A stretch of DNA of 64,000 nt from Enterococcus sp. HY326 (GCF_026157065.1 NZ_JANLGQ010000003.1:310001-374000), one strand, 5' to 3'. Shown: positions 8,177-16,193, numbered from the stretch's first letter. Numbers and translations are program-made. Notes: generated from the sequence alone by a model not told the origin.

Positions 8177-9931
8177 ATGAAAGAATTAACGATTAAGATT
8201 AATGGAAAAGTTTGTACTGCACCAGAAGGCTCAACGATTCTGGAGGCAGCAAGGCTCAATAATATTGAAATTCCCACCTTATGTTACTTAAAGGAAATTA
8301 ACGAAATCGGTGCCTGCCGCATGTGTGTGGTGGAGGTTAAAGGGGCTCGTAATTTAGCCACTTCCTGTGTGCATCCCATTGCAGAAGGGATGGAAATCAC
8401 CACCGATTCGAAAAAAGTTTTCAAATCGCGTAAAGTCAATTTAGAATTAGTGCTTTCGACCCACGAACGAAAATGTCTTTCTTGTATTCGTAGTGGCAAT
8501 TGTGAATTGCAGCGCCTATGTAAAGAATTTAACGTTGATGATGAAGACTATTACAACGGCGAAAACTGCGAATATGAATTCGACGATACTGCCGTGCATA
8601 TGACCCGCAATAATAATAAATTTATCCTATGTCGCCGCTGTGTGGCTGCCTGTTCAAAATGGCAGTCAGTTGGCGTAATTGGCCCTAATAGCCGCGGATT
8701 TAAGACCCATATCGGTAGTGCTTACGAGCAAAGTTTAGGGGATGTGCCGTGTATTTCTTGTGGTCAATGTATCGTTGTCTGTCCGACCGGTGCTATCACT
8801 GAACGGGATCAAACAAAAGAAGTATGGCAGGCCTTATCTGATCCAAGTAAATATGTTGTCGTTCAAACGGCTCCTTCAACACGGGTGACATTAGGGGAAG
8901 CCTTTGGGATGCCAATTGGCTCAAATGTCGAAGGCAAAATGGTCGCAGCATTACGGCGGCTCGGTTTTGACAATGTCTTTGACACTAACGTAGCGGCCGA
9001 CTTTACGATTATGGAAGAAGCGACTGAATTTTTAGAACGGGTCAAAAATGATGGACCGTTCCCAATGTTTACCTCTTGTTCACCTGGCTGGGTAAAATAT
9101 TGTGAATCTTATCATCCAGAATTAATTCCAAATTTTTCCAGCTGTAAATCACCACAGCAGATGTTTGGTGCGATTGTTAAGACTTGGTACTCGGAAAAAA
9201 TTAATGTTCACCCGAAAGATATTTTTGTGGTGGGAATTATGCCATGTACCGCCAAGAAATTTGAAGTAACCAGAGAAGATGAAGCAGCAGCTGGCTATCA
9301 AGATGTTGATGTGGCTTTAACAACCCGTGAATTAGCTAGAATGATTGATAAAGCGGGGATTCGCTTTACTGAATTAGAAGATGAAGCCTTTGATAATCCA
9401 TTAGGTGATGCGACCGGCGCCGGCTATATTTTTGGAGCAACCGGCGGTGTAATGGAAGCAGCCTTGCGGACAGCCAGCGATATCTTATCTGGCGGCGAAG
9501 CTAAGACGGTTGACTTTGGTGAAGTCCGCGGCATGAGTGGCATCAAAGAAGCAACTTATGAAATGAGCGGCAATACGATCAAAGTTGCGGTGGCTTCCGG
9601 TATCAGCAATGCTAAAAAAGTCATCGAAAAAATTGAGTCTGGTGAAGAATTCTATCACTTTGTAGAAATCATGGGCTGCCCTGGTGGCTGTACCAATGGT
9701 GGTGGACAACCAGTTCAGCCAGCATCAGTACGTAACTTTGTTGATTTAAAGGCGAAGCGGGCGGCAGGTCTTTACGCTGAAGATAAAGATCGTGGCCTGC
9801 GGAAATCCCACGAAAATCCAATTCTCCAGCATATTTACAAAGAATACATTGGAGAACCTGGTGGCTTGAAGGCCCATCACATGCTGCATACAACTTTCCG
9901 TGATCGTGTACATGCAGCAAATCAAAAATAG
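8177..9931 (+). CDS. hydA: HydA: catalytic [FeFe]-hydrogenase subunit
   Basis: 584 residues. In order: a plant-type [2Fe-2S] domain (C36, C47, C50, C64), the His-Cys [4Fe-4S] motif (H96, C100, C103, C109), a two-cluster ferredoxin region (about 145-205) and the H-cluster domain. The H-cluster motifs are TSCSPGW (299-305), MPCTAKKFE (from 355) and EIMGCPGGCTNGGGQP (C501, C505), followed by the small-subunit-type tail. It reduces protons to H2 (or the reverse) in the cytoplasm. Two points are odd: the first Cys of the proximal ferredoxin motif is Phe (F149), and the usual TSCCPGW reads TSCSPGW. It overlaps no other gene, starts 12 bases after hydB and is followed by a strong terminator. No maturase genes lie nearby. 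Confidence 0.95.
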   Translation: MKELTIKINGKVCTAPEGSTILEAARLNNIEIPTLCYLKEINEIGACRMCVVEVKGARNLATSCVHPIAEGMEITTDSKKVFKSRKVNLELVLSTHERKCLSCIRSGNCELQRLCKEFNVDDEDYYNGENCEYEFDDTAVHMTRNNNKFILCRRCVAACSKWQSVGVIGPNSRGFKTHIGSAYEQSLGDVPCISCGQCIVVCPTGAITERDQTKEVWQALSDPSKYVVVQTAPSTRVTLGEAFGMPIGSNVEGKMVAALRRLGFDNVFDTNVAADFTIMEEATEFLERVKNDGPFPMFTSCSPGWVKYCESYHPELIPNFSSCKSPQQMFGAIVKTWYSEKINVHPKDIFVVGIMPCTAKKFEVTREDEAAAGYQDVDVALTTRELARMIDKAGIRFTELEDEAFDNPLGDATGAGYIFGATGGVMEAALRTASDILSGGEAKTVDFGEVRGMSGIKEATYEMSGNTIKVAVASGISNAKKVIEKIESGEEFYHFVEIMGCPGGCTNGGGQPVQPASVRNFVDLKAKRAAGLYAEDKDRGLRKSHENPILQHIYKEYIGEPGGLKAHHMLHTTFRDRVHAANQK

Positions 9932-9937
9932 ACCAAT

Positions 9938-9971
9938 GAAAAAGGCGCCGCCTGTGGCGACGCCTTTTCTA
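9938..9971. terminator. Bidirectional terminator after hydA
   Basis: AAAAAGGCG pairs with CGCCTTTT, with further GCC/GGC pairing in between. T and A runs lie on both sides. It serves hydA on the + strand and the S-component gene on the - strand. Confidence 0.88.
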
Positions 9972-9978
9972 TTTAGTT

Positions 9979-10524
9979 TTAATGGGAAGTTAATGGTAAA
10001 TTGCCTAAAGCTTTTTTCAGCAATGGAATGATGATAGTTGCAATCACGCCTCCCGCTAAAGCTGTAAATAATTGCGGGAATGAAAAAGCGGCAGAAACAA
10101 CTGCTGATTGTGGTGCTGGAATAGCCAAGACAATCGGCACGACTAATTGCACAACTGAAAGATACAAGAAGCCAAATTTGCCGGCAGCTGCTACGATGGT
10201 TGCCACAATGCTGAAGCCGAATTGATTTTTCTTATCAGCAATCAAGTGCTAAATCAGTACCAAGACCGCATTTCCTAAAGCTACACATAAAGTGATTTGC
10301 CAAAAGACTGGCCCGATTCCAAAAATTCTGGCGAAAAATGGTGAGACGATTGCAATCGTTAAGCCGCTGGATATGCCTCCGAGGGAAACAGCTACGATTA
10401 AAATCAGGTTAACTAAAGTTCCAGTGACAAATTGATTGCCAAGAGCCGAGGTTAATCCTTGAACCGCTACTAGCATCGCTAGTAAAACGGCTGTTTGAGT
10501 AATCCAATGAGCTTTTCTGTTCAT
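9979..10524 (-). pseudogene. ECF-type transporter S component interrupted by an in-frame amber codon
   Basis: Reading from the ATG at 10524, a hydrophobic protein with about six membrane segments runs for 91 codons to VLVLI, meets TAG at 10251-10249, and continues in the same frame (HLIADKK...) to a TGA near 9979. Both halves look like one small integral membrane protein of about 180 residues, similar in shape to ECF vitamin-transporter S components. From my recollection of relatives, the residue after VLVLI is aromatic, so TGG or TAT/TAC to TAG is a likely single change. The second half has only a TTG and no clear ribosome site of its own. A longer start (TTG at 10560) is possible but weaker. 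Sequencing error is the main alternative. The substrate cannot be told. Confidence 0.65.
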
Positions 10525-10590
10525 AATTGTTGGCGTTAAACGCCTGTCACATCCTTCCAAATTTTGTTGGGGGTAATGTAGGTTTAATAA

Positions 10591-10608
10591 TGTGAATAAT
10601 TACACAAA
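10591..10608 (-). promoter_or_regulatory. Rex-like dyad upstream of the S-component gene
   Basis: On the minus strand TTGTGTAATTATTCACAT closely resembles the NADH-sensing Rex box TTGTGAAnnnnTTCACAA. It lies about 70 bases before the gene start, between that gene and flavodoxin. If real, it would tie this spot to redox control. It is a pattern match only. Confidence 0.4.
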
Positions 10609-10911
10609 TCCCCTTAAAAGCATTTTACCAGAACTTGGAAGCGTTTTTAAGGGGGAATTTAAAAAAAGTAACATTTTTTAGATTATTAAGTGAAATTAGT
10701 AAAATAATTAAGCAAGTTTTTAATCACTTTAAGATAACGAAGTAGGAGTAAAATTCGCAAAACCCCTTTTCTAAAATAGTAAAAAGGAGTATCATAAATA
10801 CAAGGGTTATTCTTAAAAGTATTAGTTTTTTTAGTAGGTTTTAAAAAATGTAAAGGGTTGCTAATAACGCCTTTAGATTTAATTATTGATAGACAAGGAA
10901 GGATTGATAAC
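10609..10911. other. A/T-rich gap before flavodoxin with a hairpin
   Basis: CCCCTTAAAAGC (from 10610) pairs with GCGTTTTTAAGGGG (to about 10655) around a 19-base loop. It is a stable stem that could be leader structure of the minus-strand gene. The remainder is A/T-rich, contains several AAGGGGTTT-like words, and supports no gene on either strand. The flavodoxin promoter must lie here; TTGCTA at 10859 is a weak -35 candidate. Confidence 0.45.
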
Positions 10912-11361
10912 ATGACACTAGCGAAAATTGTTTATGCAAGTGCAACAGGAAACACAGAAGGAATCTCAGAAATCTTGGAAGATGCATTTGAAGAATTAGG
11001 AATTGACGTTGAACGCTTAGAAGCTGACGATGCCGATGACGAAACTTTTGAAGATGCGGATATCTGCGTCATTGCAACTTACACAGATGGTGATGGCGAG
11101 CGTCCGTTTGACTTTGAAGACTTCTATGAAGAATTACCTGACTTAGATTTATCAGGTAAAGTTTACGGAGTAGTCGGCAGCGGGGACAGTGAATTATACC
11201 CTGATTATTTCTGTTTTGCAGCTGTTGATTTTGACAAAGCCTTTGCAAACACTGGTGCCACGAAGGGCCATGATGTTGTAAAAATTGAAAATGACGCCGA
11301 CGAAGATGATGAAAAAGTCTTAAAAGCTTTCGTTCAAGCGTTGGTGGATGCACAAGCTTAG
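10912..11361 (+). CDS. Flavodoxin
   Basis: 149-residue, strongly acidic FMN protein of the short/long-chain flavodoxin fold. The phosphate-binding loop SATGNTEG lies at about residues 9-16, followed by flavin-contact segments around TYTDGDGE and GSGDSELYPDYFC. It carries single electrons in the cytoplasm, and its position beside the pyruvate oxidoreductase and hydrogenase genes suggests it is their shuttle when iron is short. AAGGAAGG at 10895-10902 fits the ATG at 10912; the open frame upstream of it lacks a ribosome site. A terminator follows directly. Confidence 0.93.
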   Translation: MTLAKIVYASATGNTEGISEILEDAFEELGIDVERLEADDADDETFEDADICVIATYTDGDGERPFDFEDFYEELPDLDLSGKVYGVVGSGDSELYPDYFCFAAVDFDKAFANTGATKGHDVVKIENDADEDDEKVLKAFVQALVDAQA

Positions 11362-11375
11362 TTTTGTTCACATTT

Positions 11376-11436
11376 GAGGAAACATGCGGCTCAGGAATTT
11401 TTAATATCTGAACAGGCCATTGTTTCCTCTTTTATA
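11376..11436 (+). terminator. Terminator of the flavodoxin gene
   Basis: GAGGAAACA (11376-11384) pairs with TGTTTCCTC (11421-11429), followed by TTTTAT. A long internal segment has some further pairing. The -10 candidate of the next gene starts inside the T run. Confidence 0.75.
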
Positions 11437-11458
11437 ATTGTTGTTGTAAACGTTAACA
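11433..11458 (+). promoter_or_regulatory. Probable -10 and perfect cre box of the pyruvate oxidoreductase gene
   Basis: TATAAT at 11433-11438 is followed by TGTAAACGTTAACA at 11445-11458, which matches the cre consensus throughout and is nearly fully palindromic. The box sits at the expected transcription start, so CcpA would repress. No good -35 is visible. Confidence 0.65.
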
Positions 11459-11477
11459 TCGCCCCTGTTAGAGATAA

Positions 11478-11554
11478 GAGAGTAAGGGCACATCAGGACG
11501 TTTACGGTTGTTACTCTCGGATTTTTTGTTCAGATAATCACACTATATCTGGAC
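11478..11554 (+). promoter_or_regulatory. Structured leader with terminator and competing stem (possible attenuator)
   Basis: GAGAGTAA (11478-11485) pairs with TTACTCTC (11511-11518), followed by GGATTTTTT, so it is terminator-like and lies inside the 5' leader. CCCTGTTA (11463-11470) can instead pair with TAAGGG (11483-11488), which uses up the left arm of that terminator. A second hairpin, GTTCAGATA (11528-11536) with TATCTGGAC (11546-11554), follows. No known riboswitch class or T-box motif is recognised. Confidence 0.45.
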
Positions 11555-11606
11555 TCGTAGGTTATAGTATACGAAACAGGAAATTATTTAGTAGAAGGGT
11601 GATCAA

Positions 11607-14600
11607 ATGAAAATGATGAAAACTATGGATGGAAATACAGCGGCAGCGTATATTTCTTATGCGTTTACTGAAGTAGCAGCCATCTATCCAATTACTCCTA
11701 GCTCCACAATGGCAGAAGTAGTTGATGAATGGTCTGAACAGGGGCGCAAAAATATTTTTGACGAACCAGTTCAGGTGATAGAAATGCAATCAGAGGCTGG
11801 TGCAGCCGGCACATTGCATGGCTCAGTTAAAACGGGAGTCTTAACAAGTACCTATACAGCTTCACAAGGTTTGCTGTTAATGATTCCTAATATGTTCAAA
11901 ATTGCTGGAGAATTACTGCCGACAGTCTTTCACGTGGCAGCCCGGGCGGTGTCTACAAATGCCCTTAGTATCTTCGGTGATCACAGCGATGTAATGGCAG
12001 CACGTCAAACTGGTTTTTGTATGTTAGCTGAAAATGGTGTCCAAGAAGTAATGGACTTATCAGCAGTTGCCCATTTAGCTAGCATTGAAGGTAGCCTGCC
12101 ATTTATGAATTTCTTTGACGGTTTTAGAACCAGTCACGAGTTACAAAAAATTGAAGCGCTGGATTACGATGATTTGAAGGGATTAGTCAATCAAGAAGCG
12201 CTGGAAAAATTCCGCAAACGGGGAATGAATCCAAATCATCCTGATGTTTCTGGTACTGCACAAAACCCAGATTTGCATTTCCAACAAAGGGAAACGGTCA
12301 ATAAATTCTACGATGAAATGCCGGCAATTGTTCAAAAATACATGGGTAAAATCAATGAACTTCGAGGCACAAATTATGATTTGATGAATTATTATGGCGA
12401 TCCTGAAGCAACGGAAGTGATTATCTCCATGGGTTCAGCTTCACCGACCATTCAACAAACCGTTGATTATTTAAATGCCCAAGGTCGTAAAGTTGGTCAT
12501 ATTGATGTGCATTTGTATCGTCCGTTCCCTGCAGACCATCTATTAGAAAAATTACCAAAGACGGTTGAAAAAGTGGCTGTATTAGACCGGACTAAAGAAC
12601 CAGGGTCTGATGGCGAGCCATTATTATTAGATGTTCAAAGTGTTTTATACCGTCATGAAAATCGTCCAATCGTTATCGGTGGACGCTATGGTATTGCTTC
12701 AAAAGATGTGACACCAGATCAAATTGTTGCGGTCTATGACCATTTAGTATTACCAGTTAATGAGTTAAAACCACGGTTCACCATCGGGATTGTTGATGAT
12801 GTGACACATTTATCATTACCAGTAACTGAAATTTTAGACTTGACGCCAGATACTACTTTCCAAGCGAAATTCTGGGGCTTAGGTTCTGATGGTACAGTTG
12901 GTGCCAACAAACAAGCGATCAAAATTATCGGGAACAACACAGATCAATATGCACAAGCTTATTTTGCCTATGATTCTAAAAAATCAGGCGGTCTAACGGT
13001 TTCCCATTTACGTTTTGGGAAAGATCCGATTCGCTCAACCTATAATGTTGAAGCAGCTGATTTCGTTGGCTGTCACAATGCTGCCTATCTGCATAAATAT
13101 GATTTACTGAAGGGCTTAAAAGATGGCGGTACCTTCTTCTTAAATACTGTTTGGGATGAAGATCGTGTGCGTCGTTTATTACCAAAAGCGATTAAAGAAT
13201 ACATTGTCAATCACAATATTAATTTTTATATTGTCAACGCAATGGAGATTGCTCAAAAAGCCGGTTTAGGCCGTAGAATCAATACTGTCATGTCGACTGC
13301 TTTCTTTGAAGTGACCGACATCATGGACCGTGAAACCTTCGTTCCATTACTGAAGGCTGAAATTGAAGCAGCTTACGGTAAAAAATCGAAAGTCATTGTG
13401 GAAAGAAACTGGCAGGCTGTTGATGAAACCTTTGATGCTTTGCACAAAGTTGAACTGACAGCGGCAGATTTGGAAAACAATGCCCCTGACTTTGAAACAG
13501 TTGATGAAAATCGACCAGCTTATGTCCGCAATATTTTAGACCCAGTGAATCGTCAAGAAGGCAATTCATTATCTGTTGGCGACTTAATGCGCAACGGCAT
13601 GTTGGGCGGTACGATGCCAATGGGGACCGCAGCCTATGAAAAACGTGGTATTGCGCTAGAAGTACCAGAATGGCTTCCAGAAACTTGTACGATGTGTAAT
13701 GAATGTGCCTTTATTTGTCCGCACGCTGCCATTCGTCCATTCTTAGCAGACGAAGGGGAAATGGCCCAAGCACCAGAAGGCTTTATTACCAGGGATATGA
13801 AGGGGCCAGATGGCTTTAAGTATCGGATTCAAGTTTCCTTAGAAGATTGTACAGGCTGTGGGTTATGTGTCGAAGCTTGTCCGGCAAAAGGCAAGGCTTT
13901 AGTCATGGAACCTTATGATGATCAAAAGGCTGAAGCTGTTAATTGGGCATTTGCCATGACATTGAAACAAAAAGCTAATCCTGTGAAGAAATTCTCGGTT
14001 AAAGGGTCACAGTTTGAACAACCATTATTAGAATTCTCTGGCGCCTGCTCAGGTTGTGGAGAAACACCTTATGTTAAATTGTTAACGCAGCTGTATGGCG
14101 ACCGGATGATGATTGCCAATACTACCGGTTGTTCCTCTATCTGGGGTGCTTCTTCTCCTGCAACGCCTTACACGGTTAACGAAGAAGGCAAAGGACCTGC
14201 TTGGAGTAACTCACTATTTGAAGACAATGCTGAGTACGGTTATGGTATGTACGTTGCTAACTTGGCCAAACGCAATCGTTTAGCCAGTAAAGTTGCCGCA
14301 GCAGTTAAAGCTGGTGTCGGTTCAGAAGACACGCAAGCCCAATTAAAAGATTGGTTAGAGCATAAAGACGAAGGTGAAGGAACACAACAACGGGCTGCCA
14401 AGTTAGCCGCTGTCTTAGCTGATGAAAAAGAAGCGAACTTGGCTAGTATCTTAGCCGACCAGGATATGTTTGCCAAACCGAGCCAATGGATTATCGGTGG
14501 TGATGGCTGGGCCTACGATATCGGCTTTAGCGGAATCGACCATATCTTATCAACCGGTGCTGATGTAAATATCTTTGTTATGGATAATGAAGTCTACGCT

Positions 14601-15137
14601 AATACTGGTGGTCAAATGTCTAAAGCAACTCCTCCTTCTGCGATTGCCAAATTTGCGGCTGGTGGTAAGAAAACTAAGAAGAAAGACCTTGGTATGATGG
14701 CGATGACGTATCGGGATGTTTATGTAGCATCAATTGCAATTGAAGCTAATCCAGCTCAAACAATTAAAGCCATTGCTGAAGCGGAAAGCTATCCTGGACC
14801 ATCATTAATTATCGGCTATACTCCTTGTATCAATCATGGTATTAAAGGCGGTATGGGTAAGTCTATCGAGGAATCAGTTAAAGCTGTTGAATCGGGGTAC
14901 TGGCCATTGTATCGCTTTGATCCACGTCTAGCAGATAAAGGCAAGAATCCGATGAAGATTGACTTTAAGAAAACAGACTTTTCTAAGATGAACGACTTCT
15001 TAGAAGGACAAACTCGTTTCTCTGCTTTGTACAATATTAAAGATGAACAAGAAGTAGATGAGATGCTAGATACAACCGTCGAAGACATGGAAGCTCGGCA
15101 AGAACAATATGTTGATTTAGCGGATACGAAGAAGTAG
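11607..15137 (+). CDS. nifJ: Pyruvate:ferredoxin (flavodoxin) oxidoreductase
   Basis: 1176 residues, the full single-chain form. It oxidises pyruvate with CoA to acetyl-CoA and CO2 and reduces ferredoxin or flavodoxin. Domains in order: the N-terminal pyruvate-binding domain (AAYISYAFTEVAAIYPITPSS), domains II and III, a two-cluster ferredoxin insert (CTMCNECAFICP near residue 694, CTGCGLCVEACP near 746) and the C-terminal TPP domain (GACSGCGE near 811, GDGWAYDIGFSG, DNEVYANTGGQ). Oxygen-sensitive in known members. AGAAGGGTGA precedes the ATG at 11607. It lies between the flavodoxin gene and a strong terminator, so it is transcribed alone. Its electrons probably go to flavodoxin and the nearby HydABC. 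Confidence 0.95.
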   Translation: MKMMKTMDGNTAAAYISYAFTEVAAIYPITPSSTMAEVVDEWSEQGRKNIFDEPVQVIEMQSEAGAAGTLHGSVKTGVLTSTYTASQGLLLMIPNMFKIAGELLPTVFHVAARAVSTNALSIFGDHSDVMAARQTGFCMLAENGVQEVMDLSAVAHLASIEGSLPFMNFFDGFRTSHELQKIEALDYDDLKGLVNQEALEKFRKRGMNPNHPDVSGTAQNPDLHFQQRETVNKFYDEMPAIVQKYMGKINELRGTNYDLMNYYGDPEATEVIISMGSASPTIQQTVDYLNAQGRKVGHIDVHLYRPFPADHLLEKLPKTVEKVAVLDRTKEPGSDGEPLLLDVQSVLYRHENRPIVIGGRYGIASKDVTPDQIVAVYDHLVLPVNELKPRFTIGIVDDVTHLSLPVTEILDLTPDTTFQAKFWGLGSDGTVGANKQAIKIIGNNTDQYAQAYFAYDSKKSGGLTVSHLRFGKDPIRSTYNVEAADFVGCHNAAYLHKYDLLKGLKDGGTFFLNTVWDEDRVRRLLPKAIKEYIVNHNINFYIVNAMEIAQKAGLGRRINTVMSTAFFEVTDIMDRETFVPLLKAEIEAAYGKKSKVIVERNWQAVDETFDALHKVELTAADLENNAPDFETVDENRPAYVRNILDPVNRQEGNSLSVGDLMRNGMLGGTMPMGTAAYEKRGIALEVPEWLPETCTMCNECAFICPHAAIRPFLADEGEMAQAPEGFITRDMKGPDGFKYRIQVSLEDCTGCGLCVEACPAKGKALVMEPYDDQKAEAVNWAFAMTLKQKANPVKKFSVKGSQFEQPLLEFSGACSGCGETPYVKLLTQLYGDRMMIANTTGCSSIWGASSPATPYTVNEEGKGPAWSNSLFEDNAEYGYGMYVANLAKRNRLASKVAAAVKAGVGSEDTQAQLKDWLEHKDEGEGTQQRAAKLAAVLADEKEANLASILADQDMFAKPSQWIIGGDGWAYDIGFSGIDHILSTGADVNIFVMDNEVYANTGGQMSKATPPSAIAKFAAGGKKTKKKDLGMMAMTYRDVYVASIAIEANPAQTIKAIAEAESYPGPSLIIGYTPCINHGIKGGMGKSIEESVKAVESGYWPLYRFDPRLADKGKNPMKIDFKKTDFSKMNDFLEGQTRFSALYNIKDEQEVDEMLDTTVEDMEARQEQYVDLADTKK

Positions 15138-15153
15138 AAATAAGGAATTGAGA

Positions 15154-15192
15154 AGAGAGCTGCAGCTGTGTTAAAAGCTGCAGCTCTTTTTC
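15154..15192 (+). terminator. Terminator of the pyruvate oxidoreductase gene
   Basis: GAGAGCTGCAGCT pairs with AGCTGCAGCTCTTTTT around an eight-base loop; the stem is perfect and followed by T5. Confidence 0.9.
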
Positions 15193-15258
15193 CAGTGAAT
15201 TGAAACTTAAACAAATAGTAACTTTATAGCATGATGATTAAGGAACTAAAAAGCACGT

Positions 15259-16140
15259 TTAAAAAAGACTCAATTGCTCCACTTGATACCGCTGCTGATA
15301 TTTTTCAATAATGCGAGTCATTGAGTATTCAAGCTGCAACTGACAGCAAAGTTTCTTAAATTTTCGTTTGGTCTCCATCAAATTTTCAATCGGATAATAG
15401 TAATTGTCTGCAGAAGCTTGCTGGTATTTTTGCAGTAAGTTAGGCGCAATATTTTTAAGCTGTTGGAAGTAATATTCTTTTTGAATATCCCGTAAAGTGA
15501 CACCCCAAAAAGGATAGATGTAGGCAGCGCCATTTTCTTTGGCCTGAAGCACTAGCTTTTCAATTGTTGACCAATCATCCGTTAGTGCTGGCAGAATCGG
15601 CATCAAGAGAATCCCGCTATAAAGACCGCTAGCAGTCAGTTCTTTAAGGGCAGCCATTCGCTGGCTGGGTAAGCTAACCCGCTTTTCAATTTTACTTGCT
15701 AAGGCATCATCAATGGTTGAAAAAGAAAAGCTGATGTTGACCGGAGCATGGCCGCTGATTTTTTTCAGCAGGTCTTGATCCCGTAAAATCAGGTCACTTT
15801 TAGTCGCTAAAGAGACACCAAAGTCGAAGGTGTCGAAGAGTTCAAGAGCTTGTCGAGTCAGTTGGTATTTTTTCTCAAAGGCATTATAAGAATCAGACAT
15901 GGAGCCGTCGCCAATCACGGCTTTCTGTCTTTTTTGCTGTAATTCTAATGCTAGCATCTGCAAGGCGTTTTGTTTGCCTGTGACGCGCTCAAAGTTTTCA
16001 ATGCCATAGCAGCGACTGCGGGAGTCGCAATAAATACAGCCGTGGTGACAGCCCTTGTATAGATTCATCGTGTAATCTGTACCGAGCCAAGCCTTGTTTT
16101 TAGTTTTCATCAAAATTTTTTTCGCTGGCAGTAAGTTCAT
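15259..16140 (-). CDS. Radical SAM protein of the SplB/COG1533 group
   Basis: 293 residues with the radical SAM cluster motif GCHHGCIYC (C-x3-C-x2-C) near residues 31-39, then a TIM-barrel-type sequence with GDGSMSDSY, SLATKSDLILRD and SFSFSTIDD. This layout is typical of the SPL-like family of uncertain function; some relatives repair spore photoproduct, but this organism is not expected to sporulate. The substrate is unknown. AGGAGGTGC lies before the ATG at 16140. Its promoter has the unusual 19-bp spacer of MerR-controlled genes, so it is likely induced by a MerR-family regulator. Confidence 0.85.
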   Translation of the reverse strand: MNLLPAKKILMKTKNKAWLGTDYTMNLYKGCHHGCIYCDSRSRCYGIENFERVTGKQNALQMLALELQQKRQKAVIGDGSMSDSYNAFEKKYQLTRQALELFDTFDFGVSLATKSDLILRDQDLLKKISGHAPVNISFSFSTIDDALASKIEKRVSLPSQRMAALKELTASGLYSGILLMPILPALTDDWSTIEKLVLQAKENGAAYIYPFWGVTLRDIQKEYYFQQLKNIAPNLLQKYQQASADNYYYPIENLMETKRKFKKLCCQLQLEYSMTRIIEKYQQRYQVEQLSLF

Positions 16141-16162
16141 GTTACTTGCACCTCCTATCTAA

Positions 16163-16193
16163 AGTTTACCCTTTGACATAGTGTCAAGGTCAA
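16163..16193 (-). promoter_or_regulatory. MerR-type promoter of the radical SAM gene
   Basis: On the minus strand TTGACC (-35, 16193-16188) and TAAACT (-10, 16168-16163) are separated by 19 bp. The spacer contains TTGACA-CTA-TGTCAA, a perfect six-base inverted repeat. MerR activators twist such overlong promoters into an active form. It strongly resembles the promoter of the TipAS-type MerR gene at the end of the window. Confidence 0.75.

Noticed and set aside
10001-10225. + strand open frame opposite the S-component gene
   Set aside because: It is antisense to a membrane protein with clear frame; low-complexity mirror sequence.
9979-10245. Second half of the S component as a separate small protein
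   Set aside because: It would need a TTG start without a ribosome site, and its sequence continues the upstream frame; one broken gene is the simpler reading.
11069-11371. Minus-strand open frame of 100 codons opposite flavodoxin
   Set aside because: It is a His/Arg/Gln-rich mirror of the acidic flavodoxin codons and has no ribosome site; a shadow.
11445-11606. T-box or known riboswitch in the pyruvate oxidoreductase leader
   Set aside because: No T-box specifier/antiterminator sequence and no motif of the riboswitch classes I know.
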